The position numbers were made by a program, and so were the translations under genes. A DNA stretch of 14,700 nucleotides from Planctomycetota bacterium (GTDB lineage Bacteria > Planctomycetota > Planctomycetia > Planctomycetales > Planctomycetaceae): NCBI GenBank assembly GCA_013151585.1, contig JAADHY010000428.1:1-14700 (forward strand), given 5' to 3'. Numbering within the stretch: position 1 is the stretch's first letter; each line of letters starts with the position of its first letter. Shown piece by piece: positions 6,879-13,547 of the stretch. The notes beneath the pieces were generated by a model. The model was not told the DNA's origin. It searched no databases and saw only the letters and a list, made by a program, of their open reading frames with translations.

Positions 6879-7472
6879 TCAGCGCCGGTAAACGGCGACC
6901 AAAAACGCGACCGCATCCCCCCGACCGACGTTCTCAATCGCGTGTGGCACGTCGGCTCGATAATGGCCCGAATCGCCCGGCCCGAGCACCGCCGAATGCC
7001 CGCCCGACTGGATTTGAATCCGCCCTTTGTGCACCGTCAAGAACTCACGTGTGCCTTCCAAGTGCGGCTCGCTGCGCAGGGCGTGTCCCGGTCGCAGCTT
7101 GACCTCGTAGAATTCCACATCCTTTTCCAGCCGCAGCGGAAACAAGGTCCGCACCGAGCAGGTGTCGTCTTTACGGAAGTGGTAACTTTCGTCGTCCGCT
7201 CGGATCACCTCGATCCCGGCCGGCTCGTCCGGTGCCTGAACCAGCTCACCCAGCGACATACCAAACGCTTTTGCAATGCGATAGGCCACGTTGAAGGTCG
7301 GGCTGGCTTCATTCCGCTCGATCTGGCTCAGCATCGAACGGCTGACGCCCGAAACGTCCGCCAGCTCGGCCAACGACCAGCCATGCTGTTGCCGCAGCTC
7401 GCGAATCCGTCGAGCCAACCGCTGAGCCGCCTCGGCCACATCGGCCTCGTGTTTTTCCACAGACGAGAGCAT
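6879..7472 (-). CDS. XRE-family transcriptional regulator with C-terminal cupin sensor domain
   Basis: The protein has 197 residues. Residues 18-79 form an XRE helix-turn-helix: ARRIRELRQQHGWSLAELA, then the recognition part SGVSRSMLSQIERNEASPTF. Residues 118-195 form a small cupin barrel (EFYEVKLRPGH, GTREFLTVHKGRIQI, GPGDSGHYRADVPHAIENVG). Of the usual cupin metal ligands, H137, E143 and H177 are present, but the first His of the HxH pair is E135, so metal binding is uncertain. Such XRE-cupin proteins usually act as dimeric repressors that sense a small metabolite through the cupin. It lies 100 bp upstream of tdh on the same strand, so the likely targets are itself and tdh-kbl; the effector, perhaps threonine or glycine, is a guess. 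Its promoter region carries a palindrome over the -10 box (7523-7538). The start is an ATG at 7472 with only a modest upstream purine-rich site. Confidence 0.88.
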   Translation of the reverse strand: MLSSVEKHEADVAEAAQRLARRIRELRQQHGWSLAELADVSGVSRSMLSQIERNEASPTFNVAYRIAKAFGMSLGELVQAPDEPAGIEVIRADDESYHFRKDDTCSVRTLFPLRLEKDVEFYEVKLRPGHALRSEPHLEGTREFLTVHKGRIQIQSGGHSAVLGPGDSGHYRADVPHAIENVGRGDAVAFLVAVYRR

Positions 7473-7522
7473 TTCCGAGTCTCGTTCCTAACTCGCCGTT
7501 TCCACACCGTCGCTCCGCCGCG

Positions 7523-7538
7523 TATGGTGTCCACTATA
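7523..7538. promoter_or_regulatory. Candidate operator: palindrome over the regulator promoter
   Basis: TATGGTGTCCACTATA is a 16-bp palindrome of the form TAT-N-GTG-NN-CAC-N-ATA, with every position in the arms matching except the two marked N pairs. It contains the proposed -10 box of the regulator gene. The size, symmetry and position suit a dimeric XRE protein repressing its own promoter. I did not find a second full copy elsewhere in the window by eye. Confidence 0.5.
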
Positions 7539-7560
7539 ACGGATGGCCGTACAATTTCAA
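7533..7560 (-). promoter_or_regulatory. Candidate sigma-70-type promoter of the XRE-cupin regulator (and perhaps tdh-kbl-ftr)
   Basis: Read on the minus strand, TTGAAA (7560-7555) and TATAGT (7538-7533) are separated by 16 bases. Transcription would begin near 7526, giving a leader of about 55 nt before the ATG at 7472. This sits in the 163-bp gap after the URO-D gene, so the regulator can be transcribed independently of that gene. Confidence 0.5.
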
Positions 7561-7635
7561 GGACGTCCCAACGCAGCCGCCCGGAAAACTCAGAAGAAGG
7601 AACCGACGGCCAACGCGCGTCGGCCGGGTGTACTT

Positions 7636-8670
7636 TCAAACCTCGCCGGCGACGGCCTGGCAAAAGGCCGCGATCTTCTCCGACGTGAACTGAGGCGGCG
7701 TGAAACCGCCGGCCGAGACGATCAGCCGGCGTGTGTCCGGCACGCGATGAAGCAGTTCGGTCACGCTGCGCTGGATGTCGTCGCAGGAACCTTGAGCCAA
7801 GACGTCGCGTGGCGGAACGTTGCCCATCAGCGTGACCTCCTCACCCGCCAGACGCCGCACTTCGTCGATGGGATGCTCGAACGAAAAGTTGAAAAGATTG
7901 ACGTTCATTTGCTTCAGATAGCGAGCCGTCACTAAGCCGTAGGCGTCGTTGTGCAAGAAGCGAACCGAAACGTCCAGCGCGGCGAAAATCCGTTGGGCGT
8001 AGGGCAAAGCGAACTCCCGGAAGTCGTCTTCCCCGATGAATCCCATCAAGTCTTCCAGCACCAGAATGCCGTCGATCGAGGCAAAGGTTTCTTTCTGCAC
8101 GGCCAACCAATCACAGATGAAATCAGTCACGAGCCCGATCAGTCGATGACAGGCTTCCCGGTCGGTGCGCAGTCCCATCAGGAACTCGGTGTGTCCCACC
8201 AGGTAAGAAGCGATCGTGAGCGGTCCGTGAGACGTGGCGAAGCGAATCCGATGGCCGGCTTGTTCGATGGCCTCTTGGTTTTGCTTCATCCGCCGAAGGA
8301 GAAACGGCAGCAAACCGTCGGTGCGAACGTTGGGACGTTTGAGAGAATCGATCTGGTCCAGGCTGCCAATCACCGGTTCACACGTTGGGAACCCCTTTTC
8401 CGGCCAGATGCATTTTGTCCCAAACGACGGCGGATTGCTGATCATGCCGAATTCGGCCCAGAAACCGGGCAACCAAAGCACGTCGGGGAACTGGCGCACG
8501 GCGGTCAGGTTGGCTTCCAACCACAGACGGCCGTCGGTGAAGTAGTCCATCAAGTCGATGCCGTTGATCCCCGCGACCCACGGCCCGTCGACCAGAAAAC
8601 CGACCGCCGGCCGTTCCAGACGCTCGCCGTTGATGATTCGAAGCAGCAGTTCCCATTGCGGATCGGTCAC
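7636..8670 (-). CDS. URO-D superfamily protein (uroporphyrinogen decarboxylase / corrinoid methyltransferase MtaA-like fold)
   Basis: The protein has 344 residues, the usual length of the family (PF01208). Recognisable parts are the N-terminal GERLERPAVGF, the central SHGPLTIASYLVG, SIDGILVLEDLMGFIGEDDFREFALPY, then VRFLHNDAYG (236-245), LMGNVPPRDVLAQGS (281-295) and SAGGFTPPQFTSEKI (319-333). In zinc-dependent methylcobamide:thiol methyltransferases the equivalents carry HxC and a later Cys; here they read H240-N-D242 and GGF, so the canonical zinc thiolates are absent. It is also unlike HemE at the N-terminus, so haem biosynthesis is unlikely. The reaction cannot be named. The start is a GTG at 8670, chosen for the AAAGGAG site seven bases upstream (8678-8684). 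It lies on the same strand as the regulator-tdh-kbl-ftr run but is separated by 163 bp and a likely promoter. Confidence 0.8.
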   Translation of the reverse strand: MTDPQWELLLRIINGERLERPAVGFLVDGPWVAGINGIDLMDYFTDGRLWLEANLTAVRQFPDVLWLPGFWAEFGMISNPPSFGTKCIWPEKGFPTCEPVIGSLDQIDSLKRPNVRTDGLLPFLLRRMKQNQEAIEQAGHRIRFATSHGPLTIASYLVGHTEFLMGLRTDREACHRLIGLVTDFICDWLAVQKETFASIDGILVLEDLMGFIGEDDFREFALPYAQRIFAALDVSVRFLHNDAYGLVTARYLKQMNVNLFNFSFEHPIDEVRRLAGEEVTLMGNVPPRDVLAQGSCDDIQRSVTELLHRVPDTRRLIVSAGGFTPPQFTSEKIAAFCQAVAGEV

Positions 8671-8677
8671 GTGGTCG

Positions 8678-8684
8678 CTCCTTT
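8678..8684 (-). promoter_or_regulatory. Shine-Dalgarno site supporting a GTG start for the URO-D protein
   Basis: AAAGGAG on the minus strand, seven bases from the GTG at 8670. The spacing is ideal and supports the non-ATG start. Confidence 0.65.
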
Positions 8685-8790
8685 GTCTGAACAGCGTCCG
8701 CCTGAACCAGTCTGTCTGCCCCAGCGTGCTCTATCCTCACGAACTTTGGCCATTCACGATCGTTTGGGGAACTCGGTCGTTGCCGAACCG

Positions 8791-8819
8791 TTGCAGTGTG
8801 GCCTTCTGGTGCGGATACT
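8791..8819 (+). promoter_or_regulatory. Weak candidate promoter for the glycerophosphodiesterase gene
   Basis: TTGCAG (8791-8796) and GATACT (8814-8819) are 17 bases apart in the divergent gap between the URO-D gene and the phosphodiesterase. The -35 box matches consensus at only three of six positions and the -10 at four, so this is tentative. Confidence 0.25.
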
Positions 8820-8860
8820 AGGGCGGATTGGCAACAGGGAGCAAGCCACAAGCCCAGAGG

Positions 8861-8867
8861 AAAGGAG
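8861..8867 (+). promoter_or_regulatory. Shine-Dalgarno site fixing the glycerophosphodiesterase start
   Basis: AAAGGAG five bases before the ATG at 8873. It favours this start over the ATG at 8828 in the same frame and shows that the unusually long N-terminal region is probably translated. Confidence 0.65.
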
Positions 8868-8872
8868 CACGC

Positions 8873-9889
8873 ATGCTGAGGATCGCCGTGTCAAAAGCGG
8901 GACAGCGCGGCATCAACCGAGAATCCAGGAAACGGCTTCCGGGAGCTACGCTTCTCGGTGGGCTCGGGTTGACCACGGGGGCGACTGCGGTCGCAGCGAA
9001 ACGAGAAGCGGTCGATGGGCAGGCGGTCGGCGGCCGGCGGCGTCGATTGCTGTTTCCGTCTGGCCTGAAGGTTTTGCTGCTGGTCGTCCTGCTGGTCAGT
9101 GGTCAGCCCATTGCAGCGCAGCAGATCATTGCGCATCGCGGTGCGTCACACGAGGCGCCGGAGAACACGCTGGCCGCTTTCCGATTGGCGTGGGCCAGAG
9201 GAGCTGATGGCATCGAAGGTGATTTCTACTTGACGCGCGACGGCCGCATCGTGTGCATCCACGACTCAGACACCGAACGGACGGCAGGAGTGAAACTCGT
9301 CGTGCGGGACAGTACGCTGGCCGAGCTACGCCGGTTGGACGTCGGAGCATGGAAGGGAGATCGTTTTCGCGGAGAGCGCATTCCCACGCTGAAGGAAGTT
9401 CTGGACACCGTACCGGACGGCAAGAAGATTTTCATCGAGATCAAATGCGGGCCGGAGATTCTGCCGCGGCTGAAACAGGCCTTGGCCGCGTCGCGGCTTC
9501 AGCCCGAACAGACCGTCGTGATTGCCTTTGACGAAAAGGTTGTCGTCGAAACACGTCGGCTGATTCCGACCATCAAAGTCTATTGGCTGGCCGGATACAA
9601 ACGGGACAAGCAGACGGGCCGCTGGTCCCCGAGCTTGGAGCAGGTTTTGGCAACTCTTCGCCGCACGCGGGCCCATGGATTGGACACACACGCCAATCCC
9701 GACGTTGTCAACGAACGGTTCGTGCAGGCTTTGCGGGACGGGGGTTTCGAGTTCCACGCTTGGACGATCAACGAGGTATCATTAGCTCGTCGGTTTCAAA
9801 CGCTCGGAGTCGATTCGATCACAACGGATCGGCCGGGTTGGCTGCGCAAGCAGTTGGCGGTCCGGAGCGGCACGGCAGCGACGAGATAG
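8873..9889 (+). CDS. Exported glycerophosphodiester phosphodiesterase (GDPD family)
   Basis: The protein has 338 residues and probably hydrolyses glycerophosphodiesters to glycerol-3-phosphate and an alcohol, outside the cytoplasm. The GDPD core starts at residue 85: IIAHRGASHEAPENTLAAF with catalytic H88 and R89 and metal ligand E97, then GIEGDFYLTRDG with E115 and D117, CIHDSDTERT with the second catalytic H130, IFIEIKCG with E189, and a C-terminal FEFHAWTINE and GVDSITTDRP. All catalytic positions I can identify are kept. The hydrophobic export segment (about 59-82, after RRRR) is preceded by an unusual 58-residue extension that itself contains RKRLPGATLLGGLGLTTGA, reminiscent of a twin-arginine or second weak signal. 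The two neighbouring plus-strand genes encode a pectin lyase and a membrane glycosyltransferase; a 95-bp gap leads to the lyase gene. Specific substrate unknown. Confidence 0.9.
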   Translation: MLRIAVSKAGQRGINRESRKRLPGATLLGGLGLTTGATAVAAKREAVDGQAVGGRRRRLLFPSGLKVLLLVVLLVSGQPIAAQQIIAHRGASHEAPENTLAAFRLAWARGADGIEGDFYLTRDGRIVCIHDSDTERTAGVKLVVRDSTLAELRRLDVGAWKGDRFRGERIPTLKEVLDTVPDGKKIFIEIKCGPEILPRLKQALAASRLQPEQTVVIAFDEKVVVETRRLIPTIKVYWLAGYKRDKQTGRWSPSLEQVLATLRRTRAHGLDTHANPDVVNERFVQALRDGGFEFHAWTINEVSLARRFQTLGVDSITTDRPGWLRKQLAVRSGTAATR

Positions 9890-9984
9890 GCCAAGGTCGT
9901 CTGCTCAGACATTCTCGCAGTGTGAGTTCCCCAGTTGACGGGCCGTGGTGACGGCGCAAGCTTCCAAACCAAGGAGATGATCTA

Positions 9985-11835
9985 ATGAGATCTCGCGTCA
10001 AGGGCAACAGGGACTGGGCGGTCGCATTGTCGCTGGCCGCGGTCGTGGTAATTGCAGCTAGCACGTCAATTGCTCGAAGCGAGCCGCGGTCCGACGGGAA
10101 ACTCGCGGCCGTCGGGGCTGTTTCGGCAACCGTAGCCGTGGCAACCAACCGGCAACTTGAGAAGCTCGATCGCGGCCTGATCGCTCGAGCGCTACCGGAC
10201 GGGGGCGTTTACCTCAGTTGGCGACTGTTGGAAACCGACCCGCCGGACGTCGCCTTCCACGTTTACCGGCAGACAGCGGGTCGCGCGGACGTGGTGCGAG
10301 TGACACCCAAGCCGGTCCGCCAGACCACCGATTTTGTCGATCGATCGGTGACGCAGATCGGCCTGTCGTCCTGGTTCGTGCGGCCGATGGTGGCCGGTAA
10401 GGAGACGAAGGCGTCGCCGCCTGTGCGAGTCGTAACCGGCCCAGGTAAGCGTCCGTATCTGCGTATGAAGCTGCGGGGCAAAGACACGACGTTTCAAAAA
10501 GTCGGGATCGCCGATCTGGACGGCGACGGACGGTACGATTTTGTGATCAAGCAGCCTAACGCCAACATCGATCCTTACATCAAGTATTGGAAGCCGAGTC
10601 CTGACACGTACAAGCTGGAAGCTTATACCGGCTCCGGCCGATTCCTGTGGCGATATGATCTGGGGTGGGCCATTGAGCGGGGTATTTGGTACTCCCCTTA
10701 CGTCGTCTACGATTTCGACGGCGACGGGAAGGCGGAAGTCGCGGTGAAGACGGGCGAAGGTGACCCGCGAGATCCGGACGGCCGCGTCCGGAGCGGGCCG
10801 GAGTATCTGACCATTCTCGACGGCCTGACCGGCCGGCCCCTCACGCGGATCGACTGGCCCAGCCGTAAACCGTTTTACGACCGCCACGGCGAGCGTGGAT
10901 ACAACTATTCTTCGCGAAATCAACTGGGCGTGGCGTACTTGGATGGCCGTCACCCTCACTTGATCGTTGAACGGGGAACATACAGCCTGATCATCGTGAT
11001 CGCCTATCGGTTCGATGGGAAGACGCTCCGCCAAGTCTGGCGGTGGGACAACACAAAGCTTGGCCGCGAGTACCAGGGCCAGGGCGCTCACTGGATGCAC
11101 TCGGCCGATGTCGACGGAGACGGCAAGGACGAGGTGATTATCGGTTCGGCCGTCATCGACGATAACGGCAAAGAGCTTTGGACGACGGGTCTCGGGCATC
11201 CCGATCACTGCTACGTGGGGGAAATCGACCCAGAGCGACCGGGGCTGGAAATCTATTACGGCATCGAGACGCGTCAGAAAAAAGCCAACGGCATGTGCTT
11301 GGTGGATGCGGCGACGGGCAAGATTCTTTGGGGCTATCAGGGCTACACCCGGCACGTCCACAGCCGCGGCATGTGCAGCGATATCGACGCCCGCTATGCC
11401 GGCTGCGAGTGCTACAGCGCCGATACAAACCAACAGAAACGGTACGCCTGGTCGCGTCTTTGGAGTTGCAAAGGCCAAGTGATCAGCAAAGACAACCTGG
11501 GTGGGTTCGGAGCGTTGACCGTCCACTGGGATGCCGATCCGCAGCGGGAGCTACTGCTGGGCCGGCGCATTCGCAACTATGGCGGTTCGGACATCGAACC
11601 GCGGATTGACGGCAGCGTCGCAGCGATCGCGGACATCCTGGGCGACTGGCGAGAAGAGATTATCACGAGTGTGCCGGGCGAACTGCGAATCTACACCACC
11701 ACGATTCCGGCCCGCAGCCGTCATGTCTGCCTGATGCGGGATCCGATCTACCGCATCGACGTCGCCCATGCCGCCATGGGGTACTTTCAAGTCCCGATGC
11801 TCAGTATCGACTTGTCCGGAGCGGAATCGCAGTGA
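9985..11835 (+). CDS. Secreted rhamnogalacturonan lyase, polysaccharide lyase family 11
   Basis: The protein has 616 residues. It cleaves the backbone of rhamnogalacturonan I (pectin) by beta-elimination; B. subtilis YesW (endo) and YesX (exo) are the best-known relatives. Residues 11-33 form a signal peptide (WAVALSLAAVVVIAAS). Residues about 55-155 are the N-terminal Ig/FnIII-like domain (LDRGLIARALPDGGVYLSWR). The calcium-dependent eight-bladed propeller follows, with calcium motifs DLDGDGRYD (177-185), DFDGDGKAE (243-251) and DVDGDGKDE (375-383). Other family markers are VAVKTGEGD, SGPEYLTILDG (270-280), LGVAYLDG (314-321), YQGQGAHW, STGLGH-like TTGLGHPDH (400-408), DPERPGLE (415-422) and GDWREEII plus LRIYTTTIP near the end. 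The length is full. The ATG at 9985 has AAGGAG eight bases upstream (9971-9976). Endo versus exo action cannot be decided from the sequence. No other pectin gene lies in the window. Confidence 0.93.
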   Translation: MRSRVKGNRDWAVALSLAAVVVIAASTSIARSEPRSDGKLAAVGAVSATVAVATNRQLEKLDRGLIARALPDGGVYLSWRLLETDPPDVAFHVYRQTAGRADVVRVTPKPVRQTTDFVDRSVTQIGLSSWFVRPMVAGKETKASPPVRVVTGPGKRPYLRMKLRGKDTTFQKVGIADLDGDGRYDFVIKQPNANIDPYIKYWKPSPDTYKLEAYTGSGRFLWRYDLGWAIERGIWYSPYVVYDFDGDGKAEVAVKTGEGDPRDPDGRVRSGPEYLTILDGLTGRPLTRIDWPSRKPFYDRHGERGYNYSSRNQLGVAYLDGRHPHLIVERGTYSLIIVIAYRFDGKTLRQVWRWDNTKLGREYQGQGAHWMHSADVDGDGKDEVIIGSAVIDDNGKELWTTGLGHPDHCYVGEIDPERPGLEIYYGIETRQKKANGMCLVDAATGKILWGYQGYTRHVHSRGMCSDIDARYAGCECYSADTNQQKRYAWSRLWSCKGQVISKDNLGGFGALTVHWDADPQRELLLGRRIRNYGGSDIEPRIDGSVAAIADILGDWREEIITSVPGELRIYTTTIPARSRHVCLMRDPIYRIDVAHAAMGYFQVPMLSIDLSGAESQ

Positions 11836-11969
11836 ATGCGGCCGAGGAAGAGCTGAGCCACGGATTCGGCTGTGGGAAGGATAAGTTGGGGGGAACCGTT
11901 TGCTCTGGACACGCCGCTCGCCGAAACGTACAGTTCTCCCCGTCCTTTCCTGGAAGGAGCCGCACGATC
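11836..11969 (+). other. Gap between the PL11 lyase and the GT87-like gene
   Basis: The frame of the downstream gene is open back to a GTG at 11832 that overlaps the lyase stop, but the 46 extra residues are polar, compositionally odd and lack any hydrophobic lead-in. I read this as a leader of about 134 bases. I see no strong terminator, so read-through from the lyase gene is possible. Confidence 0.4.
11952..11959 (+). promoter_or_regulatory. Shine-Dalgarno site deciding the start of the GT87-like gene
   Basis: GGAAGGAG lies ten bases before the ATG at 11970. It is the reason for preferring that start over the GTG at 11832. Confidence 0.6.
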
Positions 11970-13412
11970 ATGAGAACGGAATCGACGGGAACCGTACGGC
12001 TGCGCCGGAAGCCGCTGTTGCTTTTTGTTGCGATCACGGTAGCCCTTTCGATCGGCCTGTCTTTCACGCGAGGCCGGATGGGCGATTTGCGATGCTATGT
12101 GCTCGGGGCGCGCCGGATGCTCGCGGGCACGGAAATCTACCGAGTCGAACGGGGGCCATTCACGTATCCGCCGTTTTTCGCCGTCCCGTTCATGCCGATC
12201 TGTTTCCTACCTGAATTCGCTTGCCGCAGCATCTGGTACTTCTGCAACATCACGATGTTGGGGGCGAGCTGCCTGCTGATCGCTCGGATGGCTGAACCGG
12301 CGATGCGCCGGTCCCGATCGTCGGGCCGGAAACCACTGCAGCCGACAAGCGCAGACGCACCTCCGGTCGCCTCAGATGCCGCCGATTCAAAGGGCAGCAA
12401 GCGGCTCGATCGACGGCGTCTGCTCTTGATTGCGCTGATCGTCCTGCTGGCTGGCCGACATGCGATCTCGCCGGTCGAATACCAGGCACACGATTTGGTC
12501 GTGTTCCTGCTGGCGCTGCTGGCTATCGCAACTTGGGATGTTCCGAAGCGTTGGCTGCCGGGGTTTTGGGCGGGACTGGCCGCGGCTTGCAAAGCGACCC
12601 CGCTACTTTTCCTGCCAGTGTTCGTTATTCAACGTCGGTTTCGAGCCGCCGCGGCGCTGATTCTGACGGCCGCCGTCGCGACGCTCATGACCGACGCCGT
12701 CTTCCCCCGCAATGATGGCCGCCTTTGGGGAATGGCTTGGTACGAAACCTTCGTTTCCAAAGTGCAAGTCGGCGCGGCGCCGGACGTTCAATCTGCTTGG
12801 CGATCGTGGGACTACCTGAATCAAAGCCTCACCGGCACACTGTCTCGGCTGTCGACTCCCATTCCCGACGAACAGGTCACTGAACGGCGTTTCGACGTGA
12901 GTCTTTGGAACCCGGCACCGCCGACTTTGAAGGCTACCACGTTGGCATTGCAACTTGCTTTCGTTGGGTTGCTGCTGTGGTTCACCCGGCCGAGTCTTTC
13001 CGCGGGTCTGCCTCCACGCGAACGGACCTTCCACCGGTTGGGGGAAGGGGGGCTGATCCTTTGCGGCATGTTGCTTCTTTCCCCGATGTCCAGCAAGCAC
13101 CACTTTTGCGCCCTGCTGGTTCCGGTGACGTACTGCCTAGTCGATTTCTTTTATCGTCGCCGCTCTCTGCCGGTCCTCGTTTTGATCAGTCTGACGATTG
13201 CGCTGAGCACGTTCGGAGCGAAAGACCTGATCGGTCGCCCGCTGGCCAATACGCTGCTCGCCTATGGGGCTCTGACTTGGTGCACCGTGGCGGCTTTTCT
13301 GACGAGCTGTTGGGTGCTTCGTTCCCGCTCCGCCGAGCTGCGCGTGCCAGTTCAGACGGTCCCGTTGCCGGAGCGCCCGCAGCCATCGGAAATACGGCGT
13401 CAAGCGGGATGA
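11970..13412 (+). CDS. Polytopic membrane glycosyltransferase, GT87 / DUF2029-like
   Basis: The protein has 480 residues and about ten hydrophobic segments. It fits the GT-C type GT87 family (PimE-like, using polyprenyl-phosphate mannose or a similar donor at the outer face of the membrane). Signs of this are an acidic residue just after the first membrane segment (GDLRCYVLGARRML, D39), FTYPPFFAVPF (64-74), the ACKATPLLFLPVF segment (206-218) typical of the family, SWDYLNQSLTGTLSR (279-293), and LLLSPMSSKHHF near the C-terminus. A 45-residue low-complexity, charged loop (about 106-150) between membrane segments is probably cytoplasmic and is longer than expected. The start is the ATG at 11970. 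The acceptor is unknown; glycan or glycolipid assembly at the cell surface is the likely setting. It is convergent with the kinase gene on the right. Confidence 0.75.
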   Translation: MRTESTGTVRLRRKPLLLFVAITVALSIGLSFTRGRMGDLRCYVLGARRMLAGTEIYRVERGPFTYPPFFAVPFMPICFLPEFACRSIWYFCNITMLGASCLLIARMAEPAMRRSRSSGRKPLQPTSADAPPVASDAADSKGSKRLDRRRLLLIALIVLLAGRHAISPVEYQAHDLVVFLLALLAIATWDVPKRWLPGFWAGLAAACKATPLLFLPVFVIQRRFRAAAALILTAAVATLMTDAVFPRNDGRLWGMAWYETFVSKVQVGAAPDVQSAWRSWDYLNQSLTGTLSRLSTPIPDEQVTERRFDVSLWNPAPPTLKATTLALQLAFVGLLLWFTRPSLSAGLPPRERTFHRLGEGGLILCGMLLLSPMSSKHHFCALLVPVTYCLVDFFYRRRSLPVLVLISLTIALSTFGAKDLIGRPLANTLLAYGALTWCTVAAFLTSCWVLRSRSAELRVPVQTVPLPERPQPSEIRRQAG

Positions 13413-13440
13413 CGGGTCGGTCCACTGACCTCACGTTGCT

Positions 13441-13472
13441 GAGCGGTCGCAACCAATGTGGGTTGAGCGCTC
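13441..13472. terminator. Imperfect stem-loop between convergent genes
   Basis: GAGCG (13441-13445) and AACC (13451-13454) face GGTT (13461-13464) and CGCTC (13468-13472), giving two short stems with an internal loop. It lies 28 bases after the GT87-like stop and 75 bases after the kinase gene's stop codon on the other strand, so it could serve as a shared 3' element. Without a T-run the call is weak. Confidence 0.25.
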
Positions 13473-13547
13473 CGGCCTGACCGCCGGACTGAAAACGTCA
13501 ACCGGCAAGATGGTTGCGCGATGTGCATATCATCTGAGGCGGGGACA

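Noticed and set aside
7951..9207. Plus-strand frame of 418 codons across the URO-D and phosphodiesterase region
   Set aside because: It is antisense to the URO-D gene and out of frame with the GDPD core, and its protein is Arg/Gln/Pro-rich without motifs.
9935..9963. TTGACG as a -35 box for the PL11 lyase
   Set aside because: At a 17-base spacing the -10 position reads AAGCTT, far from consensus, so no promoter call is justified.
10192..11526. Long minus-strand open frame of 444 codons antisense to the PL11 lyase
   Set aside because: It mirrors a gene with clear PL11 motifs, a signal peptide and a ribosome-binding site. The translation has no recognisable domain and is typical of a high-GC shadow frame.
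11832..11969. GTG start overlapping the lyase stop codon, suggesting translational coupling with the GT87-like gene
   Set aside because: The extra 46 residues are polar and unlike a membrane protein N-terminus, while a strong GGAAGGAG site precedes the ATG at 11970.
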